Positions 1 through 8,083 of a stretch of 64,000 nucleotides of DNA are shown here, one piece after another. The notes beneath the pieces are model-generated. The model was not told the DNA's origin and searched no databases. It was given only the letters and a program-made list of their open reading frames with translations. The stretch's first letter is position 1, and the number at the start of each line of letters is the position of its first letter. The stretch comes from Novosphingobium profundi (GTDB taxonomy: Bacteria; Pseudomonadota; Alphaproteobacteria; Sphingomonadales; Sphingomonadaceae), in the NCBI RefSeq assembly GCF_018491765.1, contig NZ_JABWCU010000003.1, forward strand, positions 186,001-250,000. Reading direction: 5' to 3'. Both the position numbers and the translations under genes were made by a program.

Positions 1-916
1 GCAGGAGGCCCAGCGCCAGGTTCGCGCGTGCCTTGCGATCTTCGGGCGTGATGGCATAGGCCGCTCGAAAGAACGCCGCAGCCTCCTTATCGCGGCCTTG
101 GCGCATGCGCGCAAACCCGAGATTGGCTTTGATACGCGCGCGCACCGAAGGCGAAGCTGTCGCCGGTAGTCTATCTTCCAGATCGCTGAGCATCGTCGCG
201 GCCGTGTCGGGGCGGCCCCGGTTCAGCAGGTCGCGAAAGGAATCGATCTGCTGGTCCAGGACCTTGTCCATCGCAGGGCTTGGCTCCATGTCCACCCCGC
301 GGACGATAGCCAGGATCTGCTGCACATCGCTGGCCATGACCTGTTGATCAGAGCGTGCGGCCGACACTTCGGACATCACGTCCTGCCCAAGGTTCAGGCC
401 TGCGCGCCCCAGGCCCAGCAGTTCGTCGGTCGATGCGCTGTATTCGGGATCGAAAGCGTGAAGGGCTTGCGGGTATTGGCGAATACGGCGTTGAAGTTCG
501 TTCCAGCCCCAGATGTGAATTTCGACAGACCGCCCCAGATCGGCTTGTTCCTGTCTTAGCTGTGTCACCAAGTTGTCCAGGGCGAGCGTGTCGTTCCCCG
601 TCGTGACGACATAGATTTCAGCAAGTTGGGGCTCTATCGCGAGCGCCCTGACAATGTCCGAGCGCGCCTCCTGGACACTCAGCGGATCATTGCGCTTCTT
701 GAGCTTGCACTGAACCGCAACCGGCCGTCTCGGGTCGCCGTCACGATGACCGATAAGATCGATGCCCTGTTGATCCGCTCCCGAGGTGGCAACACCTTTC
801 ACGCCCGCGTCGTTGAAATAGTGTTGAAAGAGCGTAGCGCACCGATCCTCGAACACTTCGGAGCTTTCCGGAATTCCTATGACATTGCTTGATTGCATGG
901 CGGCGAGGTTAGCCAT
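1..916 (-). CDS. PD-(D/E)XK (Mrr-like) nuclease domain fused to TPR repeats, 3' end outside window
   Basis: Reading the minus strand from an ATG at 916 gives at least 305 codons with no stop before the window edge, so the C-terminus is missing. The N-terminal ~100 residues carry the restriction-endonuclease-like pattern: an acidic helix (E19, E20, E23), GxD in GADQQGIDLIG (D53) and QxK in VAVQCKL (Q69, K71). The QxK variant is typical of Mrr-type nucleases. A charged middle region follows. From about residue 240 on, helical pairs rich in Ala, Leu and Arg (for example ARIKANLGFARMRQG) look like tetratricopeptide repeats. I infer a DNA-targeting or defence-type protein; the real partner or substrate is unknown. 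An in-frame ATG at 898 is an alternative start, and neither has a clear Shine-Dalgarno. Confidence 0.6.
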   Translation of the reverse strand, partial: MANLAAMQSSNVIGIPESSEVFEDRCATLFQHYFNDAGVKGVATSGADQQGIDLIGHRDGDPRRPVAVQCKLKKRNDPLSVQEARSDIVRALAIEPQLAEIYVVTTGNDTLALDNLVTQLRQEQADLGRSVEIHIWGWNELQRRIRQYPQALHAFDPEYSASTDELLGLGRAGLNLGQDVMSEVSAARSDQQVMASDVQQILAIVRGVDMEPSPAMDKVLDQQIDSFRDLLNRGRPDTAATMLSDLEDRLPATASPSVRARIKANLGFARMRQGRDKEAAAFFRAAYAITPEDRKARANLALGLL

Positions 917-1281
917 GACCAGCCGCGTGGCGCTACTGTGAAGTCGAAGGCGACTGTGCGTAACCTGTTGGCAAGATGCCCGTGACTTTCAAGGTGCGGG
1001 CCATCGCCTGCTTCTCTTCCCTGGCCTATTCTTGATTTGCCGTTCAAGCGTGCGCTCGGTACAACGGCCGACCTCATCCGTTGGGCCCATGGGGTTTGCC
1101 CGCGCTGATCGCATTGCGGGTATGGATCACGATAGCGAAACCTGTGACGGTCGCAGCGGTTTGGTCGACCGGCGAGGCGGCCGGAGCCTTTGCGCTCGAA
1201 CGCGCGTCCCGCTATTTGAGCGTAAAGCTGCTGGCCCGCTTCCAGATCCACAACGGCGCGCCAGCAGCCGAATTGCATTTT
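917..1281. other. 365-base gap without a convincing gene
   Basis: Several overlapping open frames occur on both strands, but none has a ribosome binding site or a protein I recognise. One plus-strand frame at about 1081-1290 is rich in hydrophobic and Ala codons and could be debris of a small membrane protein. The gap separates the nuclease-TPR gene from an esterase gene on the same strand. Confidence 0.4.
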
Positions 1282-2220
1282 TCAGGCAGGGGGCAGGTTC
1301 AGGAAGAACTCGGCAATCTGTGCGCTGGCGTCGATCTGCTGGCTGGCCAGTCCGACGAAGATCCGTGGTGCGTACTGGGGGCCGCCGGGCCAGGTGTGTC
1401 CCCCATTGACGACCGTTAGAAGTTCGACAGGCGCCATGCGAGGGCAGCCTTGAGAGCGCGTGCGGACGATGCGCGTGCGATCAAAGCGGGCGTTCATGGC
1501 GAGCGTCTCCGGGCGGACAGGCGCACCACATCCGTTGTGTGCGCGCCAGAAGGCGAGCGTTTCGGTGACCGAAAGGACGTTACCACCTTCACCGCGGCCG
1601 CCGAAGTCGGCGACGGAGCCGCCCTCGAAGGGCATGATCGGATCGCGCGTTCCATCGATCTGCAGGACCGCCACCGGCCGGGCCGGATGGCACTTCGGAG
1701 TGGTGTCGACCGGGAGCGTGCCCGCGACGGGGGCGATCCCGGAGATTTGTGAGGCGAGGTCGCAACCCAGACGCTCGGCGAATAGAGCGCCGTTGGAGAT
1801 ACCGGTTGCATAGATGCGGCGTGGGTCAACCGCAGACTGCGCCGCGAGTTTCGCGAGGAGCGCCTTCACGAAGCCGACGTCGTCCTGCGGGTTGCGAATT
1901 GTCGTGCGGCCATCGTTCCAGTGTTTGTCGATGCCGTCGGGATAGACCGCGATGAAGCCGTGGGTGTCTGCAGTGCGATCGAGATGGGTCAACTTGGCCA
2001 TCTGCGCGCCTTGCATGCCGCCGCCGTGGAAGGCGAGGATGACCGGAAATCCGCCGGGAGGCGGCGCGGTGTCGGGCTGATGTACGGTGAACGTACGGTC
2101 ACGCCCCTGAAAGGCTATGTGCTCGACGTGCTCGCGGGCATTAGCGGGGGAGGCCAAGCCTGCGGCGAACAGGAGGGGGAGAGCCACCCTCTTAAAGACT
2201 GCACGAAAACGAGAGGTCAT
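1282..2220 (-). CDS. Exported PHB-depolymerase/feruloyl-esterase-like hydrolase (LpqC family)
   Basis: 312 residues with a clear Sec signal peptide (residues 1-28: basic start, hydrophobic core VALPLLFAAGLA, AxA-type cleavage near PANAR), so it acts outside the cytoplasm. The fold is an alpha/beta hydrolase of the LpqC / poly(3-hydroxybutyrate) depolymerase type. The oxyanion region LAFHGGG, the nucleophile elbow GISNGA (Ser), an acid in GTRDPIMPF and the catalytic His in NGGHTWPGG are all present and in order. Such enzymes cleave polyester or aryl esters; the substrate here cannot be told. It stands as a single gene with an rcnB-like gene upstream on the same strand, 53 bases away. Confidence 0.8.
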   Translation of the reverse strand: MTSRFRAVFKRVALPLLFAAGLASPANAREHVEHIAFQGRDRTFTVHQPDTAPPPGGFPVILAFHGGGMQGAQMAKLTHLDRTADTHGFIAVYPDGIDKHWNDGRTTIRNPQDDVGFVKALLAKLAAQSAVDPRRIYATGISNGALFAERLGCDLASQISGIAPVAGTLPVDTTPKCHPARPVAVLQIDGTRDPIMPFEGGSVADFGGRGEGGNVLSVTETLAFWRAHNGCGAPVRPETLAMNARFDRTRIVRTRSQGCPRMAPVELLTVVNGGHTWPGGPQYAPRIFVGLASQQIDASAQIAEFFLNLPPA

Positions 2221-2273
2221 GGAATTCTACTCTGGTACGGGTTTCGAATGGTTCGAGGGGCGCGATCAATCGG

Positions 2274-2876
2274 TCACCATCCGCCGGCAATAGCCTGCAG
2301 GACGACGCCGGTCGTCAGCGAGGCGAGCACGAAACTGTCGCCCGCATAGAACCAGCCATAGCCGTATGGAGCGGCTCGAAGCCCATAGACCGAAGGCTCG
2401 GCTACGACGTAGCTGCGCATCGCGACGGGAAGGACGACGCCGGCGACGAACGCGCCGGAGGCGAAGCCTGCCGGTACGCGGTAATAGCCATAGCCCGGAG
2501 CGAAATAGAAGCCCGGTCGGCGTCCGCGATAGCCGGTGAAGCGAGGGTCCTCATGCCACCAGCCCGCACGGCCGCGATCGGCGAACGGAGGCGGACGATG
2601 ACTGTGAGGCGCCCCTTCAGGATATCCTCCATGCGAGCCGGAAGACGGCGGCAATGGTCCATGACCGCCATCGGAATGGCCGGATTTCTCGCCATTGGCG
2701 CCGCCAGCATGGTCTGGATAGCCTTCGTCGTGATGCGAAGGCCCCGGGGCCTGGTCGCCGTGGCCCGAAGACGGAGGGCCAGGATGGCTCTGGGCGAACG
2801 AGGGCACCGGCGTGGTAAGGCCAGCAAGCGTGACAGCGGCTGCGAGCCAGGCGACCGACATTTTGGAATTGGGCAT
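2274..2876 (-). CDS. RcnB-family periplasmic protein, His/Gly/Pro-rich
   Basis: I chose the ATG at 2876 because a GAAGGAG Shine-Dalgarno precedes it and a signal peptide follows at once (MPNSKMSVAWLAAAVTLAGL, cleavage near SFAQ). A longer open frame upstream only shadows the kinase gene. The mature ~175-residue protein has a His, Gly and Pro-rich half (SHPGPPSSGHGDQ, HDEGYPDHAGG). Its C-terminal RcnB-type module has YYRVPAGFASGAFVAG, then GYGWFYAGDSFVLASLTTGV. In E. coli, RcnB acts in the periplasm in nickel/cobalt homeostasis. Position 73 bases downstream of a two-component system on the same strand suggests co-transcription and metal or envelope-stress control. The His-rich part fits metal binding; that is inference. 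Confidence 0.72.
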   Translation of the reverse strand: MPNSKMSVAWLAAAVTLAGLTTPVPSFAQSHPGPPSSGHGDQAPGPSHHDEGYPDHAGGANGEKSGHSDGGHGPLPPSSGSHGGYPEGAPHSHRPPPFADRGRAGWWHEDPRFTGYRGRRPGFYFAPGYGYYRVPAGFASGAFVAGVVLPVAMRSYVVAEPSVYGLRAAPYGYGWFYAGDSFVLASLTTGVVLQAIAGGW

Positions 2877-2949
2877 TTGGGAACTCCTTCGTTGCCCTTT
2901 CTGGTCGGGCAAGACGACGGAAAATTGCGCCAATTTTAAACGGATTGTG

Positions 2950-4347
2950 TCATGAGCAAGGGCCCGGGGTAGGCGACAGGGCGCGGCGCAGGCGAAGACA
3001 CGCGCGAAAGCCGCCCTGACGGCGGTTCTCCAGTTCGAGCCACCCACCAAAGCGATGGGCAAGGGCCTCGACGATGGACAGTCCCAGGCCCACGCCCCCG
3101 GTATGGCGCGCGCGCGAGGTCTCGAGGCGCCTGAACGGCGCGGTAAGCGATGCGAGATGCTCTTCGGGCACGCCCGGGCCATCGTCCTCGACGCAGACGA
3201 ACGCCTCATCCCCCTCGAGGCCCACCGAGACGATAACCGCGCCCTGGCCATAGCGCAGCGCGTTATCCAGCAGGTTCGCCATCATACGCCGAAACGCCAG
3301 CCGCGATACATGCGCCCAGGCACCGGCCTCACTGCCGGATCGCGCCACCATCGAAACATTTTCCCCAGCGTCCTTGCGGGCTTCGACGATAGGGGCGAGT
3401 TCCTTGGCGACGTCGATGCCGTCGAGCGTGTCCATCTCGTCCGCGTCTTGCGTGTCGGGACGTGCGAAGACGAACACGTCGTCCATCATCTGGCGCATGT
3501 CGTCGAGGTCCAGGCGTGCCTTCGTGCGTTGACGGGCATCCTCGATGAAGTCGGTGCGCAATTCGAGCCGGGTCAGATAGGTCCGAAAATCGTGCGCTAC
3601 GGCGGCCACGATCCGGGTACGCTCATCGAGCGCACGACGGAGGCCTTCGCGCATCGCCCGAAACGCGAGTGCCAGTTCGCGGAATTCCCGCGCGCCGCCG
3701 CGTAAGGGCAGCAAGCTTATGTCGTCGCGGCGCACGGCCCGCAGTAAACGGGCGACCGGAACCGTCGACTGGGCGGCGAGCAGGGCGATGATGAGCAGGT
3801 CGACCACCAGGATCGCGCCGTTCAACCACTGGCGTCGGCTTAGGAAACGGGCAACCGGCGCGGTCGTATAACGCACGATCTCGACCGCCCGTCCGTTCGC
3901 CAGAAGAACGAGAACACGATAGGGTGTGGCCGAATAGATCGGCTGTTGGTCGAGCGCGCTCAGCACGTCGCGCCCATTTGCCTCGATCCAGAACGCGCGC
4001 GGGCCCAGAGCTTCGCGATACGGGTTGGACGCCCGCGCGGCTGCGAGATCGCTCCCGTCCCCGGTGTCTGGCATGACCGCGCGTGCTGGCGCCTCGATAA
4101 TGCGGACGCTTTGCCGGTCGTCGTCGAGGGCTCGTATCAGATCGGGGTAATTCGAAGGGCGAGCCCGTTCGAACGCCAGAACGATTGCTTCCACGCGGTC
4201 GGGCGCGGGGAGCATGTAGACCTTGTGGGTGGGAATGAGGTCCTCGCCGGAGAACAGCGCGAGGGTCAGATAAACCAGCAACGCGTGGAGAAAGACGATT
4301 GCTCCGATCCGCAGACGCAGGCCATCGAGCTTTAGGCGTGTCAGCAT
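2950..4347 (-). CDS. Two-component sensor histidine kinase
   Basis: 465 residues. Transmembrane helix 1 (about 12-32), a ~140-residue periplasmic sensor with no domain I recognise, and transmembrane helix 2 (about 175-193) precede a HAMP-like linker. The phospho-acceptor His252 lies in VAHDFRTYLTRL. The ATPase has an N box (NLLDNALRYGQ), G1 (VEDDGPGVP) and G2 (GGVGLGLSIVEAL). An oddity is Tyr where most HisKA boxes have Pro (FRTYL rather than LRTPL). Its start overlaps the stop of the response regulator gene by 7 bases, so the two are translationally coupled. The downstream rcnB-like gene is a likely target, which would make this a metal or envelope sensor; the signal is not known. Confidence 0.88.
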   Translation of the reverse strand: MLTRLKLDGLRLRIGAIVFLHALLVYLTLALFSGEDLIPTHKVYMLPAPDRVEAIVLAFERARPSNYPDLIRALDDDRQSVRIIEAPARAVMPDTGDGSDLAAARASNPYREALGPRAFWIEANGRDVLSALDQQPIYSATPYRVLVLLANGRAVEIVRYTTAPVARFLSRRQWLNGAILVVDLLIIALLAAQSTVPVARLLRAVRRDDISLLPLRGGAREFRELALAFRAMREGLRRALDERTRIVAAVAHDFRTYLTRLELRTDFIEDARQRTKARLDLDDMRQMMDDVFVFARPDTQDADEMDTLDGIDVAKELAPIVEARKDAGENVSMVARSGSEAGAWAHVSRLAFRRMMANLLDNALRYGQGAVIVSVGLEGDEAFVCVEDDGPGVPEEHLASLTAPFRRLETSRARHTGGVGLGLSIVEALAHRFGGWLELENRRQGGFRACLRLRRALSPTPGPCS

Positions 4348-5078
4348 GGTTTGACCCTCGGGGAAAAGACGTAGCCATCACCGCGCACGGTCCGAATGAG
4401 CGGTGTGCCTTGTACCGCGCCACCCAGTTTCCGGCGCAGGCGACCGATCTGCACGTCGATGACCCGATCGAGCGGGGTGGCGCCATGGCCGCGCGTCGCG
4501 TCGATCAGGAACTCGCGCGAGAGGACGCGCTGGGGGTGACTGGCGAGGACGTGAAGAAGATCGAATTCCCCAGTCGTAAGCGCCACCGCGTGGCCCTCGG
4601 GATCGATCAGTTCGTGCGCATCGACCCGCAAGAGCCACCCCTCGAAGGCAAGGCCTGTTCCCACCTCGCCCAACCGGTCGCGCGTCAGTTCGCGCGTGCG
4701 GCGCAGGATCGATCGCAGCCGCGCGAGCAATTCGCGCGAGTTGAAGGGTTTGGCCAGATAGTCGTCCGCCCCCAGTTCGAGACCGACAATACGATCGACC
4801 GGATCGCTCTTGGCGGTGACGATCAGAATGGGAAGTCCGGGATAGTCGCCTCGAAGCGAGCGGCAGATCGTCAACCCGTCCTCGCCCGGAAGCATCAGGT
4901 CGAGGATAAGACAGTCGATGCGTTCGAGAACGCCCTTCGCGGCGAGCTCTTTAGAGGTCTCGAAAACGAGGACCTCGTAGCCTTCGCGTTCGAGCAGCAT
5001 CGTGACCAGTTCGCGGATCTCGGGGTCGTCCTCGAGAATGGCAACTGTCGCGCGTTCAACATTGTCAGGAGACACCAT
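4341..5078 (-). CDS. OmpR/PhoB-type response regulator
   Basis: 245 residues: an N-terminal receiver domain with the acidic pocket E16-D18 (ILEDDPE), phospho-acceptor D60 (CLILDLMLPGEDG), the conserved Thr (LIVTAKSD) and Lys (DDYLAKPF). It is followed by a C-terminal winged-helix DNA-binding domain (LTTGEFDLLHVLASHPQRVLS and RLRRKLG, TVRGDGYVF). It would be phosphorylated by the adjoining kinase, whose start overlaps its end. The first gene of a probable three-gene operon with the kinase and the rcnB-like gene. Confidence 0.9.
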   Translation of the reverse strand: MVSPDNVERATVAILEDDPEIRELVTMLLEREGYEVLVFETSKELAAKGVLERIDCLILDLMLPGEDGLTICRSLRGDYPGLPILIVTAKSDPVDRIVGLELGADDYLAKPFNSRELLARLRSILRRTRELTRDRLGEVGTGLAFEGWLLRVDAHELIDPEGHAVALTTGEFDLLHVLASHPQRVLSREFLIDATRGHGATPLDRVIDVQIGRLRRKLGGAVQGTPLIRTVRGDGYVFSPRVKPC

Positions 5079-5096
5079 GGTAAACCGCGGCGCGCT

Positions 5097-5576
5097 TCAA
5101 AGCCCGAGTTCGGAAAGGCCGGGGTGATCGTCCGGTCGGCGTCCCAGGGGCCAGTGGAACTTGCGCTGCGCCTGGGTGATCGGAAGGTCGTTGATGCACG
5201 CGTGGCGATGGATCATGAGCCCGTCAGGTGCGAACTCCCAGTTCTCGTTGCCATAGGAGCGAAACCAGCTTCCTGAATCGTCGTGCCATTCGTAGGCGTA
5301 ACGCACCGCGATGCGGTCCTGCGTGAAGGCCCAGAGCTCCTTGATCAGCCGATAGTCGAGTTCCTTGGCCCACTTGCGGGCGAGGAAAGCCTGCGCTTGC
5401 GTGCGCCCCTCCACAAATTCGGTGCGGTTGCGCCAACGCGTGTCGAGACTGTAGGCCAGGGCGACTTTGACCGGATCGCGGCTGTTCCAGCCATCCTCGG
5501 CCAGACGGACTTTCCGTATCGCGCTCTCGTGCGTGAAAGGCGGGAGCGGGGGGCGTGATTCTTCGGTGGTGGACAT
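5097..5576 (-). CDS. DUF1348 / SnoaL-like NTF2-fold protein
   Basis: 159 residues, close to the usual length of the DUF1348 family. Conserved blocks include [14 protein letters not shown] near the N-terminus, [32 protein letters not shown] and [20 protein letters not shown], then WEFAPDG and [10 protein letters not shown]. The fold is a cone-shaped NTF2-like barrel. Biochemical function is unknown for this family. It lies 32 bases downstream of a TetR gene on the same strand, so both may be one unit and this small protein may belong to the response the regulator controls. Confidence 0.82.
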   Translation of the reverse strand: MSTTEESRPPLPPFTHESAIRKVRLAEDGWNSRDPVKVALAYSLDTRWRNRTEFVEGRTQAQAFLARKWAKELDYRLIKELWAFTQDRIAVRYAYEWHDDSGSWFRSYGNENWEFAPDGLMIHRHACINDLPITQAQRKFHWPLGRRPDDHPGLSELGL

Positions 5577-5608
5577 GGGCGTTCCTTGGAAGGTGAAAGG
5601 GCCGCGGG

Positions 5609-6184
5609 TCAGGAGGACACAGGAATGTGCCTGAGAAGTCGCTGGGCACTGCGTGCGGCGGCATCGGCGCCGTGCGTATCACCAAAGACGAGGGCCAGCG
5701 AAATGGCGCCGTCAATCAATACGAGAAATTCTTCGGCGATTTCGTCCGGCTGAGCCAGGCCGGTCTCGCGCGTGAGAGTGCACACGTATTCGAACAGCCG
5801 GCGTTTGTGCAGCCGCGACACCGCACGAATGGGGTGGGTGGCCGGGCCGATCTCGCCCGCCGCGTTAAGGAACGCGCAGCCGTGGAAGCCGTCCGAAGCG
5901 AACCATTCCCGGAGCGCGTCGAAACAGGACAACAGGCGCGCGCGCGGATCGGTGTACCCCGAAGTCGCCGCGATGAACCAGGCCATCCAGCGATCGTCCC
6001 GGCGCCGCAGCGCAGCCTCCACCAAAGCCTCCTTGGTTGGATAGTGGCGGTATAAGGTTTTTCGCGCGATGCCCGATTTCCGCACGATCGCATCGACGCC
6101 GGTGGCGTGGATGCCCCCTGTGTAGATGAGGTGTTCCGTGGCGTCGAGCAGGGCGCGCTGGGCGGGAAGAAAGTCGCAGGGCAT
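5609..6184 (-). CDS. TetR/AcrR-family repressor
   Basis: 191 residues. The N-terminal helix-turn-helix is textbook: [13 protein letters not shown], then [30 protein letters not shown] at about residues 12-58. The ligand-binding part contains [20 protein letters not shown], a pattern common in TetR regulators next to DUF1348 or oxidoreductase genes. The ATG at 6184 sits directly behind a region with two GATC-centred operator-like sites, which fits autoregulation. The likely former target, an MFS efflux pump, survives upstream only as a decayed fragment. Confidence 0.85.
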   Translation of the reverse strand: MPCDFLPAQRALLDATEHLIYTGGIHATGVDAIVRKSGIARKTLYRHYPTKEALVEAALRRRDDRWMAWFIAATSGYTDPRARLLSCFDALREWFASDGFHGCAFLNAAGEIGPATHPIRAVSRLHKRRLFEYVCTLTRETGLAQPDEIAEEFLVLIDGAISLALVFGDTHGADAAARSAQRLLRHIPVSS

Positions 6185-6205
6185 GGGTTCGAGGAGCCGG
6201 CAAGG

Positions 6206-6238
6206 AATGATCGTTTCTCCCCATAGAACGATCGTTCT
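6206..6238. promoter_or_regulatory. Tandem TetR operator
   Basis: A perfect 14-base palindrome AGAACGATCGTTCT (6225-6238) and a partial copy AATGATCGTTT (6206-6216) have their GATC centres 21 bases apart, two helical turns. They lie 22-54 bases upstream of the TetR start codon. This is the expected place and symmetry for an autoregulatory operator bound by two dimers. Confidence 0.7.
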
Positions 6239-6519
6239 CGCACTGCAAGAGCTCCGTCTCGAGCGGCCCAGACGGCAAAGTGCCGGGTTGCCTGGACCGC
6301 GCCGACTGCCGCTATGGGCCGTTTCGAGCGGTTCGGGCAGTTCAAGCGCGCAGTCCGCAGGCCGTTGGTTGCATGCCGACGAACCGTTTGCGCCGGGGCC
6401 TTCTGGTTAAGCCCGTGCGGCGCGTGAACATTTACCAAGTCTGATGCGTCAGCTTCTCAGAGACTTGGTATAATGCTTTCGATCGCGCGCCAGTGCGTGC
6501 TGAAACGGATGCCCGTTCT

Positions 6520-6795
6520 GGATGCGGCCTGCGCGATTGCGACCAAAGGAACACGGGCGCGGCGACGAGAGAGACCGCTGCTCCCGCGAGGGCGGGGCCT
6601 GCGCTCCAGGCCGGTACGCCGGGCCCGATGCCGGCAAACACAAAGCCCGCGATGGCGGGAAAGGCGAGTGCCCGCCCAATAAGGTCCAGGCCGCGCGTGT
6701 GTTTGGCGGGGCTGGCCGGGCATGGCGCAAGGCTAACCAGATATCCGGCTACCGGCGGCGCATTTCCTCGAAGATCGCGACAGGACGAAAACGCC
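6520..6795 (-). pseudogene. Remnant of a DHA2/EmrB-type MFS efflux transporter
   Basis: On the minus strand, one frame without a start or full length reads PPVAGYLVSLA, then KHTRGLDLIGRALAFPAIAG and FVFAGIGPGVPAWSAG followed by a hydrophobic stretch ending WSQSRRPHPER. This matches the layout of drug:proton antiporters: motif C (GPVLGGxL) before the cytoplasmic HTRxLDxxGxxL loop, then the next helix. About 90 of the ~500 residues remain, and the loop is shortened, so this is debris. Its place beside the TetR gene suggests the regulator's original target. Identification is by eye. Confidence 0.5.
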
Positions 6796-6809
6796 GTCGG
6801 CCTCTCGCG

Positions 6810-7808
6810 TTACAGGCTCTTGCCGCGCCTGATACGCGATCGTGTCCTGGACGGCGTTTCGCCGAAACGGGCCAGATAATCCTGCGCGAAACGACCTAGG
6901 TGATTGAACCCTGAATCCAGGGCAATCGAAGACACCGTATCGCTGCCATTTAATTCCAGGGCTGCGCGTGCCGCATCGAGCCGCACGTCACGCAGATAGC
7001 GCATGGGGCTGGTGTCGCGGAATTGCTTGAAGGCATCGAGCAGCGTTCGCGTGGGTACCTCGGATGCCGCCGCAATATCATCCAGCCGGATGGAATTAGC
7101 CAAATTGGCGTGGATGAACTCTTCGGCCCGGCGAACACTGCGCGGAACAGCGCCGCGACCAGGTTCTGAATGAACTGCCGTCTCAAGGCCGTCGACAAGG
7201 AGCTCGAGAAGCAGGGATTCGTATTCGGCAGCGATCCTGGGCGTCGTGCGCAAGAGTTCGACGGTAAACGGGTCGCGCAACAACGATTCCGTGAGATTAA
7301 GCCACGGCCGCAGCTTGGGGGCCGACAAGTCAATCAGGGGACGTAGCGCGGTCGACTTGCCCGGGAGCCGTGCGCGCAGCGTCCTGTCATCGATCCGGAA
7401 GACGATTTGCTCGGCATCGTTGCTGAACTCTCCGCGAAACCGCTCGCCTGGCGCGATGCACGTTGCGTGGAGGGCGTTGACCGCAATGTCCTCGCGTCCA
7501 TTGCGCACACGCGCGCTTCCGGAAAGACACCAGACCAAAAGATGATAGCCGTCGACCTCACCGACATCCACTTCCATGCGACCAAGCCCTATGGTGCCCA
7601 TCCCCGTGGTGCCGAGCTTGAGATAATCCATGAACAACGGGCTGTCCGGTCGATAGGCTCCACGCGTGAGAGGGTTGAGCGTGTGCGGTTGCATGATGCT
7701 CGAAATCCGATCGCGCGCATCCTCGACGTCATGTGTCTCGAACAGACGGCAGCCACGTAACGAATGCTGACCTTTCACCGCCGCCAACGGCTCGAACATG
7801 TCCGGCAT
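6810..7808 (-). CDS. AraC/XylS-family activator of the adjacent dioxygenase operon
   Basis: 332 residues. The N-terminal two-thirds is a cupin-like sensor of the AraC_binding_2 type (YHLLVWCLSGSARV, ATCIAPGERFRGEF). The C-terminal ~100 residues hold two helix-turn-helix motifs (IRLDDIAAASEVPTRTLLDA and VSSIALDSGFNHLGRFAQDY followed by RFGETPS). It is transcribed away from the dioxygenase operon, the arrangement known for andR and benR/antR-type regulators of benzoate and anthranilate dioxygenases. Two XylS-like half-sites lie between the genes. I infer activation of the operon by an aromatic acid. Confidence 0.85.
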   Translation of the reverse strand: MPDMFEPLAAVKGQHSLRGCRLFETHDVEDARDRISSIMQPHTLNPLTRGAYRPDSPLFMDYLKLGTTGMGTIGLGRMEVDVGEVDGYHLLVWCLSGSARVRNGREDIAVNALHATCIAPGERFRGEFSNDAEQIVFRIDDRTLRARLPGKSTALRPLIDLSAPKLRPWLNLTESLLRDPFTVELLRTTPRIAAEYESLLLELLVDGLETAVHSEPGRGAVPRSVRRAEEFIHANLANSIRLDDIAAASEVPTRTLLDAFKQFRDTSPMRYLRDVRLDAARAALELNGSDTVSSIALDSGFNHLGRFAQDYLARFGETPSRTRSRIRRGKSL

Positions 7809-7980
7809 GAGAGCGCCCCACTTCTAAAACCCTGTGAATCGTGCGTTCTGTGATGTGAGCTGCAACCATGGTCGCGGCGGTGCACGTGCCCGATTCATGT
7901 CACAAATTTGATCTGAGTCAATCTGGCCGTTGGTTCCCTGCTTTCGCTTTCGCGCTCACTGGTCAGGTAAACCACTTTCT

Positions 7981-8025
7981 TGCCAAGAACGGACATTCAC
8001 CCGCGCGCTTTGCCAAGCGCGGATA
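7981..8025 (+). promoter_or_regulatory. Direct-repeat XylS/AntR-type activator sites
   Basis: Two direct repeats, TTGCCAAGAACGGACA (from 7980) and TTGCCAAGCGCGGATA (from 8010), are spaced 30 bases start to start. Each fits the XylS/BenR/AntR half-site layout TGC(A/C)-N6-GGNTA apart from one C. They lie 60-105 bases before the dioxygenase ATG, upstream of a TTGCCA hexamer (8032) that may be a -35 box. No good -10 box is visible. Confidence 0.6.
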
Positions 8026-8083
8026 GATTCCTTGCCAGCCTCCACCCACGATGGGCTCAGGAAGACAATCACTGGAAGTAACT

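Noticed and set aside
877..1278. Minus-strand open frame of 133 codons
   Set aside because: No ribosome binding site, no family pattern, and it overlaps the start of the nuclease-TPR gene in another frame.
2877..3251. Upstream extension of the RcnB-like protein to 325 residues
   Set aside because: The extra 125 residues lie inside the kinase gene and lack a family pattern; a Shine-Dalgarno and signal peptide mark the start at 2876.
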